Shown: positions 39,124 through 48,927 of the stretch, piece after piece
Layout of the letters: the number at the start of each line of letters is the position of its first letter
Numbering within the stretch: position 1 is the first letter of the stretch
Origin: Demequina sp. NBRC 110052
GTDB taxonomy: Bacteria > Actinomycetota > Actinomycetes > Actinomycetales > Demequinaceae
DNA length: 64,000 nucleotides
Direction: 5' to 3'
Assembly: GCF_002090075.1 (NCBI RefSeq)
Contig: NZ_BBRI01000002.1
Location: forward strand, 1,426,001-1,490,000
The notes under the pieces: model-generated
What the model was told of the DNA's origin: nothing
Seen by the model: only the letters and a program-made list of their open reading frames with translations
Database searches by the model: none
Program-made: the position numbers and the translations under genes

Positions 39124-39175
39124 CCCGTGTTCAAGGACTGACTGAAGACCGTTCCCCTACCAGGGGCGATGGACG

Positions 39176-40114
39176 TCAGGCGCCGCGGTGGAGCGCCGTC
39201 TCGAGCATGTCGCGGTACAGTTCGCCGAGGTCCAGACCTGCGGCTTCGGCCGCCTGCGGGAAGAGCGACGTCTCCGTCATGCCGGGCGTGATGTTGATGT
39301 CGATCACCTGCGCGCGACCCTCCTCGTCGAGGATGATGTCCACGCGCGAGAGGTCGCGCAGATCCATGACGCGGTGTGCGGTCAGCGCTGCTTCGGAGAC
39401 GGCGTCGGCTTGAGCGGCGTCGAGCCGTGCGGGCGCGTAGTACTCGACGCGGCCAGGGTTGTAGCGCGCGTCGTAGTCGTAGGAGCCGTCGTAGACGACC
39501 TCGACGCCTGGAAGCGCGTGGGCGTCCTCGCCGGTGCCCACGATGCTCACTGCCACCTCGGTGCCCTGGACTGCGTGCTCGATGAGCGCCATGTCTCCGT
39601 ACGCGTAGCTGTGCACCATCGCCTTGGCGAGCTCGTCGCGCGTGCGAACGATGCTCACACCCAGGGCCGAGCCGCCGCGGGCTGGCTTCACGACCAGGGG
39701 TAGGTCGAACCGCGCGACGATGGCGTCGAGCATCTGCTCGGCGCCCACCTCGCGGAACAGCGACTGGGGGAGGGTGACGTAGTCAGGCGTGTGCAGTCCG
39801 TGGCGGCTCATCACGGCCTTGGCCACTGCCTTGTTCCACGCGACGCGCGCGGCCTTGGACGAGGTGCCGACGAACGGCACGCCCAGCACCTCGAGGAGCG
39901 CCTGCAGCGACCCGTCCTCGCCGGATGCGCCGTGCAGCAGCGGCCAGACGATGTCGACGCCCGAGTCGCGCAGGTCAGGAATGAGCGCGTGGTCCACGTC
40001 GTGGATCGAGATCTCATCGACGTGGGGCCGCAGCGCCTCCTGGACGCGTCGCCCCGAACGGATGGAGACGTCGCGCTCGTGGGACAGGCCGCCTGCCAGG
40101 ATCATCGCGTGCAT
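39176..40114 (-). CDS. ddl: D-alanine-D-alanine ligase
   Basis: A 312-residue ATP-grasp enzyme joining two D-Ala for peptidoglycan precursors. Seen are GGLSHERDVSIRSG at the N-terminus, LHGASGEDGSLQALLEVLGVPFVG, the ATP-binding KPARGGSALGVS, and DINITPGMTETS near the C-terminus. It is the compact DdlB-sized form. Convergent with parB and 33 bp after the aminotransferase gene on the same strand. Confidence 0.88.
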   Translation of the reverse strand: MHAMILAGGLSHERDVSIRSGRRVQEALRPHVDEISIHDVDHALIPDLRDSGVDIVWPLLHGASGEDGSLQALLEVLGVPFVGTSSKAARVAWNKAVAKAVMSRHGLHTPDYVTLPQSLFREVGAEQMLDAIVARFDLPLVVKPARGGSALGVSIVRTRDELAKAMVHSYAYGDMALIEHAVQGTEVAVSIVGTGEDAHALPGVEVVYDGSYDYDARYNPGRVEYYAPARLDAAQADAVSEAALTAHRVMDLRDLSRVDIILDEEGRAQVIDINITPGMTETSLFPQAAEAAGLDLGELYRDMLETALHRGA

Positions 40115-40147
40115 GTCGGGTCCTCTCGGGGCTTCTTCGCCGGGTCG

Positions 40148-41449
40148 TCAGTTGAGGTCGGGTGCGGGGAAGTCGACGGTCTCGCCCGTCGGGCCGCCGG
40201 AGGTGCCGAAGATCTCGACCGTCTCCATCTCGGCGTCCACGACGGTGGCGAGCCGCCGGATGCCCTCGCGGATGCGCTCAGGCGTGGGATAGCAGTACGA
40301 GAGGCGCATGTGGTCGGTTCCGGAGCCGTCGAAGAAGAATGCGGAGCCCGCGACGTAGGCGACGCGGGCCGTGATGGCGCGCGGCAGCATGGACTTCGCA
40401 TCGAGGCCCTCGGGGAGCTTGACCCACACGTAGAAGCCGCCGTCAGGAACGTTCCAGGTGGCCTCGGGGATGTGCTCCTGGAGCGCGGAGATCGTGGCGT
40501 CGCGTCGCTCGCGGTACTGCTCGCGGAAGCTCTTGATCTGCCCCTGCCAGTCGTGGTGGTCGAGGTAGCTGCGGATGGCGAGCTGGCTCGCGTTGGAGGG
40601 CGAGAGGATCGCAGCCTCGGAGGCGAGCACGAGCTTCTCGCGGACGGCGTGCGGCGCCACGGCCCACCCGACGCGGAAGCCAGGCGCGAAGGTCTTGGAG
40701 AAAGACCCCAGGTAGATGACCCCTTCGGGGTCCATCGAGCGCATCGCGGGCAGCGGATCGCGGTCGAATCCCAGCAGTCCGTAGGGGTTGTCCTCGAGGA
40801 TCAGCACGCCGTGGCGACGGCAGATCTCGAGCACCTGCACGCGCCTCTCGAGCGACAGGGTCACGCCAGCGGGGTTGTGGAAGTTCGGCACGGTGTACAG
40901 GAACTTCACGCGGCGGCCGGCGGCCGCGAGGCGGGTCAGTGTGTCCTCCAACGCGGAGGGGATGAGCCCGTCGGCGTCCATGGGGACGTGCACCACCTCG
41001 GCCTCGCGAGCGCGGAAGACCCCCAGCGCGCCCACATATGAAGGTGCCTCGGCGACGATGACGTCGCCTGGGTCGATGAATATGTTGGTGACGAGGTCCA
41101 GGGCCTGCTGCGATCCGGTGGTGACGACGACGTCGTCGGGATGCGCGGAGATGCCCTCGAGCGCCATGACGTCGAGGATGCGCTCGCGCAGCCCCTCGTC
41201 GCCCTGCCCGGAGCCGTACTGGAGCGCGACCTCGCCCTGCTCGACGACGAGACGGCGCATCATCTCGCCGAGCTCCTCGAGTGGGAGGCCCCCGATGTAC
41301 GGCATACCGCCGGCCAGCGACACCACCTCGGGGCGGCTGGCGACGGCGAAGAGAGCTCGGATCTCGGACGCGCGCATCTGATGTGCGCGTGCCGCGTAGG
41401 ACCCGTACCAGGGGTCGAGCCGCGTGCCGCCGGTGTCCGAGGTGCTCAT
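40148..41449 (-). CDS. PLP-dependent class I/II aminotransferase (2-aminoadipate type)
   Basis: A 433-residue fold-type I aminotransferase of the LysN/ARO8-like group related to MocR C-domains. It has VVTTGSQQALDL, the Asn-Pro block TVPNFHNPAGVT, and the PLP-binding lysine in LGSFSKTFAPGFRVGW. No DNA-binding domain is fused. The start at 41449 avoids an upstream palindrome. The amino-donor and substrate are unknown; aromatic, branched-chain or 2-aminoadipate are possible. In actinobacteria such a gene often lies beside parB. Confidence 0.88.
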   Translation of the reverse strand: MSTSDTGGTRLDPWYGSYAARAHQMRASEIRALFAVASRPEVVSLAGGMPYIGGLPLEELGEMMRRLVVEQGEVALQYGSGQGDEGLRERILDVMALEGISAHPDDVVVTTGSQQALDLVTNIFIDPGDVIVAEAPSYVGALGVFRAREAEVVHVPMDADGLIPSALEDTLTRLAAAGRRVKFLYTVPNFHNPAGVTLSLERRVQVLEICRRHGVLILEDNPYGLLGFDRDPLPAMRSMDPEGVIYLGSFSKTFAPGFRVGWAVAPHAVREKLVLASEAAILSPSNASQLAIRSYLDHHDWQGQIKSFREQYRERRDATISALQEHIPEATWNVPDGGFYVWVKLPEGLDAKSMLPRAITARVAYVAGSAFFFDGSGTDHMRLSYCYPTPERIREGIRRLATVVDAEMETVEIFGTSGGPTGETVDFPAPDLN

Positions 41450-41509
41450 GTGCGCAAGTCTCGCACGTCGGCGCCGGTGTCCAGTAGTCGGCACATGGGC
41501 CGCAAAGCA

Positions 41510-41543
41510 GCGAGGTGGCACCTCATGTGAAGTGCCACCTCGC
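41510..41543 (-). terminator. Intrinsic terminator after the trxBA fusion
   Basis: Perfect 12-bp stem GCGAGGTGGCAC (41510-41521 with 41532-41543) and 10-nt loop, 34 bp after the stop of the thioredoxin reductase-thioredoxin gene. Confidence 0.8.
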
Positions 41544-41576
41544 ATGCCCGACGCTCGGGCAGGGTCATGCCTGCGT

Positions 41577-42911
41577 CTACGCGGAGGCGGGGGCCCCCGC
41601 GAGCACCTCGTCGAAGAGACTCACCAGGGCGGGCTTGGGCTTGGCGCCCACGACGGAGCGCACGAGCTCGCCACCGGCGAAGAAGGAGAGCGTGGGGATC
41701 GACGTGACGCCGTACGCCTGCGCGAGCGAGCCGTTGGCGTCGGTGTCCACCTTGACCACCTTGATGCGTCCCGCGTACTCGGATGCGAGCTCCTCGAGGA
41801 TCGGCGCGACGGCGCGGCACGGCCCGCACCACGTCGCCCAGAAGTCGACCACGACCGGGAGGTCGGACTCCAGGACCTCGGCCTTGAACGTGTCCACGGT
41901 CGCGGCGACGGGAACCGCCGGAGCGGCCGCGGCGGGCGCCTCGACCGGGGCGACGACCTCCGCAGGGTCGCCGGCAGCGTCGGCCAGAGCGTCCAGGTAG
42001 TGCTGGGCGTCAAGCGCGGCCGCGCAGCCCGAACCGGCGGCAGTGATGGCCTGGCGGTACCGCGAGTCGACGAGGTCGCCGCACGCGAACACGCCGTCCA
42101 CGTTGGTGGCCGTGGTGCGGCCCTGCACCTGGACGTAGCCGGCCGCGTCGGTGTCGATGACGTCCTTGACGAGCTCGGAACGGGGGATGTGACCGATCGC
42201 GACGAACAGTCCGGTGGCGGCCAGCGTCGTCTCCTCGCCGGTCTTGACGTTCGCGACGCGCACGCCCGCGAGCTTGTCGCCGCCGTCCAGTCCGACGACC
42301 TGGGAGTCCCACACGAACTCGATCTTGGGGTCTGCGGCGGCGCGGTCGGCCATGATCTTCGAGGCGCGCAGCTCGTCGCGGCGGTGCACCAGGTAGACCT
42401 TGCGGGCGAAGCGCGTGAGGAACGTGGCCTCCTCGACGGCGGAGTCGCCGCCGCCCACCACGACGACGTCCTGGTCGCGGAAGAAGAAGCCGTCGCACGT
42501 GGCGCACCACGAGACGCCCTTGCCGCTCAGTCGCTTCTCGTCATCGAGCCCGAGCTCGCGGTACGCGGAGCCCGTGGCGAGGATGACGGCGTTGGCCGTG
42601 TAGGTCTTGCCCATGCCGGTGGTCACGGTCTTGACGGGACCCTCGAGCGCGAGCTCGGTCGCGTCGTCGAAGATGACCTCGGCGCCGAACCGCTCGGCCT
42701 GCGCCTGCAGCGTCTCCATGAGCTCGGGTCCCTGGATTCCCTCCACGAAGCCGGGGAAGTTCTCCACCTCGGTCGTGTTCATCAGCGCGCCGCCCGCGGT
42801 GATGGAGCCCGCGATGACCAACGGCTCGAATCCTGCGCGCGCGGCGTAGATCGCGGCGGTGTAGCCGGCGGGGCCGGAGCCCACGATGATCAGGTTGCGG
42901 TTGTCGCTCAT
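41577..42911 (-). CDS. trxBA: Thioredoxin reductase-thioredoxin fusion
   Basis: A 444-residue bifunctional redox protein. Residues 1-305 are an NADPH-dependent thioredoxin reductase (FAD motif GSGPAG at 11-16; redox Cys136/Cys139 in CATCDG; NADPH motif GGGDSA). An Ala/Pro-rich linker (about 306-338) leads to a thioredoxin domain (339-444) with active site WCGPC (Cys362, Cys365). Separate trxB and trxA are the norm at this place; fusion is known in some actinobacteria such as Mycobacterium leprae. It reduces cytoplasmic disulfides. No frame break occurs at the linker, so the fusion is real. Confidence 0.95.
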   Translation of the reverse strand: MSDNRNLIIVGSGPAGYTAAIYAARAGFEPLVIAGSITAGGALMNTTEVENFPGFVEGIQGPELMETLQAQAERFGAEVIFDDATELALEGPVKTVTTGMGKTYTANAVILATGSAYRELGLDDEKRLSGKGVSWCATCDGFFFRDQDVVVVGGGDSAVEEATFLTRFARKVYLVHRRDELRASKIMADRAAADPKIEFVWDSQVVGLDGGDKLAGVRVANVKTGEETTLAATGLFVAIGHIPRSELVKDVIDTDAAGYVQVQGRTTATNVDGVFACGDLVDSRYRQAITAAGSGCAAALDAQHYLDALADAAGDPAEVVAPVEAPAAAAPAVPVAATVDTFKAEVLESDLPVVVDFWATWCGPCRAVAPILEELASEYAGRIKVVKVDTDANGSLAQAYGVTSIPTLSFFAGGELVRSVVGAKPKPALVSLFDEVLAGAPASA

Positions 42912-43074
42912 GCTGTACCTCACGTATCGAATGGCGCCGATGGATGCGCCACGGTCTCCAACAGATGCTAGTCGGCGCGTGTTCCCGAGCCGACCCTCGG
43001 GCGCAAGATTCACTCAATCATCATTGAGCGTCCCCGATGATTCGTCGCCCCCGCGCGCGCGGATGGGGCGCGAC

Positions 43075-44475
43075 TCACTCCTCGGGGGCTGGTGACGCCG
43101 AGGGCTCCGGCTGCGGCGTGTAGGTCGTCGCCGGGTACGTGAACTCGGGGTAGGGGTTGGACGGGCCCGACGGTCTGTCGTCGGGCGATCCCTCAGGCAT
43201 CTGCCCGAGCGCGTAGACGAAAGCGAGCACGACGCCCAGCAGCCCCAGCCCGATGATGATGGGTGCGCCGACAAGAGGACCGGGCCGGCGCGCGCGCGTG
43301 CTCGCCTCCTGCACCCGCGCCGCGAGCTGGTCCGACTGCGGCCACCGCCGTTGCAGGCGCCGCATGAACGCCTCCCATGCGGACGGCGGCACGGACGCGT
43401 TCTGCACCTCGGCGATCACGTCCCATGACTGCAGGTCATCGAACTGCTCGCGCTCCTCGCGCGTCGGGCCGGCTGCGGCGCGCGCCGCGGCCGCCGCCTC
43501 GCGGGCAGCACGCGCCTTGCGGGCGCGCTCGTCCTCGAGAAGGGGGCGTGTCACCTCGTCGAGACGCTCCGACGCGACCGCGAGACCCACGACGCCGTCA
43601 CACAGCCCCAGCGCGACGTCCCTCTCGGCCACCCGGCGGGCGCGTGCGAGCACCGCGTCGGACGCGACCTCGGCGCCCGATCGCCCGAAGGCCCCCTGGA
43701 TGTCCTGCGCGAGCACCTCGCGTCTCACGGGGAGCGCTCGCACCTGCGCGGCGAAGTCACGCAGTGCCGCGCGGGACCCTCCCAACGCCGTGGACAGCTC
43801 CTGGAGCCTCGCGGGCGCGTCACCCGCGATCGTGCGCACGGCGAGCGCCCAAGCCGAGCGCGGAAGGCCGCGCGGCAGGTCGTCCTCGGAGGCGTCGCCC
43901 GCCTCACGTCCTGTCAGCGCGAGCACGTAGAGCCCGGCGAGCGCGGCAGCGTCCGCACGCTCGGTCATTCCGACGCCCTCGCCCGCCTGGGCGCGCAGCT
44001 CGCCGTCGACTCCCAGACCGGAGAGCAGCACCGAGCCCGCGTCAGTGACAGTCACGGCCGACGCGCGGATCGCGCCGTGGTGGAGTCCGCGCGCGGAGAG
44101 AGGCCTCAGCGCCTGAGCCAGGCTTCCGACGAGGGCAGCCGCGATCGGATGCGACAGATTGCGGCGCGGGAGGATGTCCCCCAGCGGACGACCCTCCGCG
44201 CGCTCGACCACCACGTAGGTGACGCGCTCGTCGGCACCGGCGCCAGCGTCGGACGTGCCCGCGGCGAGCACGCGTGCGAGGCGAGGATCGCCGATGCCCG
44301 ATGCGCGGCTCGCAGACCGGCGGACCGCAGACGGCGCGACCGACGTCACCACGAACACGGTCACCTTGCGCCGCAGGCGCTCGTCGCGCGCGAGCCAGCG
44401 CTCCACGCCCGGAACGTCGTGATCCTCGGGCGACACCAGCACGAAGCGGCGCTCGAACGTCGCTCCTGACCTCAC
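43075..44475 (-). CDS. Membrane-anchored pseudokinase, MurJ partner candidate
   Basis: A 466-residue protein with a degenerate kinase-like domain (about 20-230): the HRD motif is replaced by HHGAIRASAV and DFG by SGLGVDG, so catalysis is unlikely. A coiled Ala/Arg/Glu-rich stretch (330-360), one membrane helix (about 402-424) and a short Pro/Ser-rich outside tail follow. It lies 53 bp after murJ. In mycobacteria MurJ (MviN) carries a C-terminal pseudokinase that binds FhaA after PknB phosphorylation; this gene looks like that domain on its own. The function is inferred from this comparison. Confidence 0.82.
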   Translation of the reverse strand: MRSGATFERRFVLVSPEDHDVPGVERWLARDERLRRKVTVFVVTSVAPSAVRRSASRASGIGDPRLARVLAAGTSDAGAGADERVTYVVVERAEGRPLGDILPRRNLSHPIAAALVGSLAQALRPLSARGLHHGAIRASAVTVTDAGSVLLSGLGVDGELRAQAGEGVGMTERADAAALAGLYVLALTGREAGDASEDDLPRGLPRSAWALAVRTIAGDAPARLQELSTALGGSRAALRDFAAQVRALPVRREVLAQDIQGAFGRSGAEVASDAVLARARRVAERDVALGLCDGVVGLAVASERLDEVTRPLLEDERARKARAAREAAAAARAAAGPTREEREQFDDLQSWDVIAEVQNASVPPSAWEAFMRRLQRRWPQSDQLAARVQEASTRARRPGPLVGAPIIIGLGLLGVVLAFVYALGQMPEGSPDDRPSGPSNPYPEFTYPATTYTPQPEPSASPAPEE

Positions 44476-44528
44476 GTCATGACCCCCTGGTGGCGCGCCT
44501 GGTCAGGCGCAAAACTGTGGTGTGTAGA

Positions 44529-46238
44529 TCATCGTACGCGCCGCACGCGACGCAGAATCGGCCTCAGCACCTGCTCCAGCTCCTCAACGCGCAGGAGTCG
44601 CAGGACGGTTCCATAGACGAGCGCCATGGCCGCGGCGACCAGACCCCCATAGCCCAGCGAGCTGACAGACGTGAGGGCCCCTCCCAGGCTCGTGAACCAC
44701 TCGGGGTCGGGCCCCAGCACCATCAGGCCGGCACCCGCTGCCGCTGCCGGAATCGCCCCCACGAGCGCCTTGAGATGGAGGATGGCCGTCCTCCCGGCGT
44801 CGATGCCGCCCAGCCGGCGGTGGAGCGTCACCCCACGCACCAGCACGGCAACCACGTTCGAGACCACAAGGCCTGCCGCGACGCCCGCCGCCCACCAGCG
44901 GGGATCCGCGAGCGCCTGCACGCCGTACGCCACCGCGAGCCACGCCAGCGTCATCGGGATGTGGATGAGGAACACCGAACGCGCGTCCTCCATCACGAAC
45001 AGCACACGCTTGACCAGCACGCTCAGGCCGAGAGGCACGAGACCGAGCGACAGCACCCACACGACCTCGGTCACCGAGCGCGCCTCAGGGTTCGAGGCGG
45101 TCGGGAGAAGTGCGCGCACCACCAGCGGACCGATGACCAGCATCATCGCCGTCGCGTAGACGGTGAAGACGCCGATGAGTCGCGCTCCACGGGAGATCTC
45201 GCTGCGCAGTCCGCCGATGTCACCGTTCGCATAGAAACGGGACATCGTCGTGAACAGGGCGGTGAGGATCGAGACCGTCACCAACGAGTGCGGGACGAGA
45301 TAGACGGTGAGCGCGCTCGTGTACGCGGCGTTGCCCGCGATGCCAATGGCCTCGCCGTCGGGGTTCGCCGCCGACGCCACCTGCGTGGTCAGTGCGACAC
45401 CGATCTGCTCGACCACGACCGCAGCGAGCGCCCACGACACGATGCGTCGCAGCGTGGCGAGCTCCCCTCGCGGCCCTGACCAGCGCCACTTCCAGCGGTA
45501 GCCGCCCCTCACGAGCGGGATGACGAGGATCAGCGCCTGCGCGGCGATGCCGAGAGTCGCGACGCCGCCCAGCAGCGCGATGCGCTCCGGAGTCCAGTCG
45601 GAAGGCACGAACTCGCTGCCGGTCACGTACTTGCCGTAGATCGCGATGTATGCGACGAGGCCCGCGATGCCGATCACATTGTTGAGCACCGGCGCCCACA
45701 TGAACGGACCGAACTGCTCGCGTGCGTTGAGCACCTGCCCGAGCAGCGTGTAGAGGCCGTAGAAGAACAGCTGCGGGATGATCCAGTACGCGAGCCCCGT
45801 GGCGAGCGCGAGCAGCTCGGGGGACCAGTCCTGCGAGTAGACCTGCACCATGATCGGCGCCGCGATCGTGAGCACGGCGGCCGCGCCAGCGGAGATGACC
45901 GAGCCGATCGTGACGATCCGGTCCACGATGCGCTTGCCATCAGCCTTGCCGAACGCCTTGACGATCTGCGGCACGAGCGCCGAGTTCAGGACGCCAGCGG
46001 CGAGCAGCGCGAACATCGCGTTGGGGATCTTGTTCGCGACGTCGTAGGCGTTCGCTCCCGCAGCGTTGACGCCGAGTGCCGCCACGAGCAGCATCGTGCG
46101 CACGAAGCCGAGAATTCGCGACACGAGCGTGCCCGAGGCCATCACGAGGGTCCAGCGGCCCAGGTTGCCTCGACCCTCTCGGCCCCCGGGGGCGATCTGC
46201 CGCTCGACTTCGTCGCCGGTGTCAGTCACGTCAGTCAT
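44529..46238 (-). CDS. murJ: Lipid II flippase MurJ (MviN)
   Basis: A 569-residue MOP-superfamily protein with about fourteen membrane helices that flips lipid II for wall synthesis. Family blocks VMASGTLVSRILGFVRTMLLVAALG and ANKIPNAMFALLAAGVLNSALVPQ are clear. It lacks the C-terminal pseudokinase and sugar-binding domains of mycobacterial MviN. ATG at 46238 overlaps the stop of the DUF6049 gene. Confidence 0.94.
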   Translation of the reverse strand: MTDVTDTGDEVERQIAPGGREGRGNLGRWTLVMASGTLVSRILGFVRTMLLVAALGVNAAGANAYDVANKIPNAMFALLAAGVLNSALVPQIVKAFGKADGKRIVDRIVTIGSVISAGAAAVLTIAAPIMVQVYSQDWSPELLALATGLAYWIIPQLFFYGLYTLLGQVLNAREQFGPFMWAPVLNNVIGIAGLVAYIAIYGKYVTGSEFVPSDWTPERIALLGGVATLGIAAQALILVIPLVRGGYRWKWRWSGPRGELATLRRIVSWALAAVVVEQIGVALTTQVASAANPDGEAIGIAGNAAYTSALTVYLVPHSLVTVSILTALFTTMSRFYANGDIGGLRSEISRGARLIGVFTVYATAMMLVIGPLVVRALLPTASNPEARSVTEVVWVLSLGLVPLGLSVLVKRVLFVMEDARSVFLIHIPMTLAWLAVAYGVQALADPRWWAAGVAAGLVVSNVVAVLVRGVTLHRRLGGIDAGRTAILHLKALVGAIPAAAAGAGLMVLGPDPEWFTSLGGALTSVSSLGYGGLVAAAMALVYGTVLRLLRVEELEQVLRPILRRVRRVR

Positions 46239-48288
46239 CTTGCCGGTCCGGCTGCGCTTCCGCCTCGTCACCCGCGCAGGTCACGTCACTGTCGCCCGGC
46301 GCGGCGGCCTGCTCCGCGCGTGCTGGGCCGAGGCGCGTGTCGCGGCGGCCACGGCGGATCGTGCGCACGACGCCGCCCACGAGCAGAAGCACCAGCAGAG
46401 CGGAGAAGACGAGCGTCGCCGCGTTTCCCCAGTCGGCGCGCACGCGCACCGTGAGCGACTGCGGCGGTGCGAGGAGCTCGCCGTCGAGCGTGGTGGCGCT
46501 GGCCGAGACGTCGACGTTGGCGGTCGAGACCGCAGAGAACGGCACCTGAACCGCGAGCTCGCCGCCTGCGGGCACCGTGGCTCCGGGAGAGCCTTCGACC
46601 CGCAGATTCACGGCCGAGGACTCGACGACCACGCGCACCGTCACCGCCTGGTCGAGCCCGTTGCGCACGGTGATCGGCAGGAATCCCTCGGCGGCGATGA
46701 GGTTCAGCTCGGACGAGGTCGCGACGGAGATCGCATTCGCCGTCTCGGTGGCCGCCTCGATGGCGTTCTCCACGAGCGACTCCCGCGAGTGGGGCGTGCC
46801 GCGGCTCACAAGCGAGGCCGCGCGCAGGATGTCCCGTGCGTGGTCGGCGAGGAGCTCGTCGGGACGCTCCGCCGCCGACGCCACCACCGCGACGTTCTCG
46901 TACGCGTTCCCGAGGCGCACCACATCGGGGCGCGACAGATCGTCCTCCGCACCGCCCGACGCGAACGTCGCCTCGACACGACCCGTGTCGGAGAGCACGG
47001 TCGCGAGGGGTACGGGCCGCACCCAGGGTGTGCTGAAGAGCGTCGTGATCGACGAGGACGCGATGGCGGAGTCGATCTTCCAGGACTGGCCAGGCGCGAT
47101 CACTACGGGGTCGCTCTCGCCCGAGCCCGCGATCAGTGCGGATTCCGCCACGAGACGGAACGTCGCCGTCGGCGAGCCGGTCCGGTACGACCCGAGCGTC
47201 TCTGTGAGCGTCGCATCGGGCTGGATCACCGCGACCGGTCCCTCGGACGTCTGCACCTGCGCGACCGTGGCCGACTTCGCGCCGGGAAGCGCCTCCGCGG
47301 CGAAGCGGGGCTCGAGCAGCACCGCCGTCGCACCAGCGCTTGCGGCCGCGGCGAGCGTGGGCTCATCCGCGATGGCAACCGGAGCGATCCACGGCAGCGT
47401 CGCGAGGTCGGGCTCACCGGAGGTCAGCGGCCCGGTCAGTGCGACGTCCAGCAGACGAGTGTCACCCGCGTGGGCCAGCGAGGTGAGGTCGACGTCAGCC
47501 GCGGGAACGCGGAAGGCCTCGTGATCCTCCACTGTGTCGTCGTCCGCGCTCGCGGGATCGACCAGGAGCGTCACCCTCGAGTCGGATGCGGCGGCGAGCG
47601 TCATCTCCGCCCGTGCGGTGGCGCCCGTCACCGTGGCAGCCACATTCACGGAGAGCTCGGGCACCTCAGCGTCCGCCCAGGTCAGCACCATGGCATCGAG
47701 CGTGGTCGCGCCGGTCGCGTCGACGCGAGTCACCGACAGTCCGTACACGCCCCACGAGCCGCCGGGCAGTGCGAGCGACGAGGCGGGCAGCGCAAGGCTC
47801 ACCGCATCCATCGCCCCCGCGAGGAGTCGCCCGCCCGCGCCGAAGGGCGCCGTCGCGACGGTCGTGCGGGGGAACGCTCCGGGGTCGGCGAGGAACGCCT
47901 CGAGCTGCCTCTGATCCGTGAGAGGAGCCGACGTGAGGCGGATGTGGAGCTCGGCGCCCGTCACGGCGGCATCCGTGTCGTTGTTCAGCGCCACGGTCAG
48001 TCGCAGCGTCGATGACGGCATCACCACCGCAGGGCTCGCCCCCGTGATCTCCGCCGACACCATGCCCGCCGTGGCCATGCGCGCTTCCGACGACTCCGTC
48101 GGCGCCGCGAGGAGCGCGGGCACACCGCCCGAGCCGAGCGTGACCGGTGGCGACGCGACGAGTGTGGGCACGACGGGCTCGTCGGCGGAATCGAGAGGCA
48201 CATCCCCCGCGGTGGCGGCCACGGGAGTCGCGAGTGCGGCGACGGCCGCAAGGCACAGTGCCGCCAGGCCCTGACGAGTCAGTCTCAC
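46231..48288 (-). CDS. DUF6049 exported membrane-anchored protein
   Basis: A 685-residue protein resembling Rv3909 of M. tuberculosis in size, topology and position. It has a signal peptide (about 1-28), several Ig-like beta-rich regions, and a single C-terminal membrane helix (about 628-650) with a basic cytoplasmic tail. Coupled to the Nudix gene (GTGA) and murJ (8-bp overlap), so it probably acts outside the membrane in the same wall-synthesis process. Function unknown. Confidence 0.85.
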   Translation of the reverse strand: MRLTRQGLAALCLAAVAALATPVAATAGDVPLDSADEPVVPTLVASPPVTLGSGGVPALLAAPTESSEARMATAGMVSAEITGASPAVVMPSSTLRLTVALNNDTDAAVTGAELHIRLTSAPLTDQRQLEAFLADPGAFPRTTVATAPFGAGGRLLAGAMDAVSLALPASSLALPGGSWGVYGLSVTRVDATGATTLDAMVLTWADAEVPELSVNVAATVTGATARAEMTLAAASDSRVTLLVDPASADDDTVEDHEAFRVPAADVDLTSLAHAGDTRLLDVALTGPLTSGEPDLATLPWIAPVAIADEPTLAAAASAGATAVLLEPRFAAEALPGAKSATVAQVQTSEGPVAVIQPDATLTETLGSYRTGSPTATFRLVAESALIAGSGESDPVVIAPGQSWKIDSAIASSSITTLFSTPWVRPVPLATVLSDTGRVEATFASGGAEDDLSRPDVVRLGNAYENVAVVASAAERPDELLADHARDILRAASLVSRGTPHSRESLVENAIEAATETANAISVATSSELNLIAAEGFLPITVRNGLDQAVTVRVVVESSAVNLRVEGSPGATVPAGGELAVQVPFSAVSTANVDVSASATTLDGELLAPPQSLTVRVRADWGNAATLVFSALLVLLLVGGVVRTIRRGRRDTRLGPARAEQAAAPGDSDVTCAGDEAEAQPDRQDD

Positions 48289-48827
48289 GAGGGTGCCAGC
48301 AGGGCGGCCGCCGCCTGTGCCATCTTGCGCTCATTGGGGAACGCGAGACGCTGCACCAGTTGCGTCACCGGAATCCAGTCGGCGACCTCGGCCTCATGGT
48401 CGGGATCGTTCTCCGTGGTGATGACGCCGCCGCGGGCCTCGAGCAGGTAGTGGTGCACAGTCTTGTGCACACGCCGGTCCTCGCCCGTGAACCAGTAGTC
48501 GATCACGCCGATCGGCTGGATGATCTCGGCATCGATGCCGGTCTCCTCCGCGATCTCGCGCACTGCGGCGATCTCGGGCGTCTCTCCGTGCTCGATGTGC
48601 CCCTTCGGAAGGCACCATTCCAGGCGCCCCGCCCGATTGCGACGGCCGATGCACGCCGCGTAGGCCACGCCGTCCTCGACCTTGATGGCGATACCGCCCG
48701 CCGACACCTCGTTGCTCACGGGCAGATGCGATCCGCGCCCGCCCGAGCCATCGCGCCGGCGCCGCAGCGAGGCCCCGCCGGGCGGCATGGGCGCCGGGCT
48801 GGGTCGCGGGACGGGCGGCACGGGCAT
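48285..48827 (-). CDS. Nudix hydrolase (MutT4-like)
   Basis: A 180-residue Nudix protein. The 23-residue Nudix box runs from the G of GHIEHGE to EETGI with REIAEE at its centre, so the Mg-binding glutamates are intact. A Pro/Arg-rich N-terminus of about 40 residues precedes it. Substrates of close relatives include nucleotides and Ap(n)A; not predictable here. First gene of the Nudix-DUF6049-murJ-pseudokinase operon, divergent from pcnA. Confidence 0.9.
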   Translation of the reverse strand: MPVPPVPRPSPAPMPPGGASLRRRRDGSGGRGSHLPVSNEVSAGGIAIKVEDGVAYAACIGRRNRAGRLEWCLPKGHIEHGETPEIAAVREIAEETGIDAEIIQPIGVIDYWFTGEDRRVHKTVHHYLLEARGGVITTENDPDHEAEVADWIPVTQLVQRLAFPNERKMAQAAAALLAPS

Positions 48828-48927
48828 GCCGCAATGCTAACCGGGGCATGTGTCCCCTCTGTGACCGCGCGCGCGAGTCATCCCCAGCCACAGCGTCGGG
48901 CGGGCGATCTCTGGGAGACTGTTCTCC

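Noticed and set aside
44274-45479. Plus-strand open frame opposite the pseudokinase and murJ
   Set aside because: Arg/His/Gln-rich shadow sequence without hydrophobic core.
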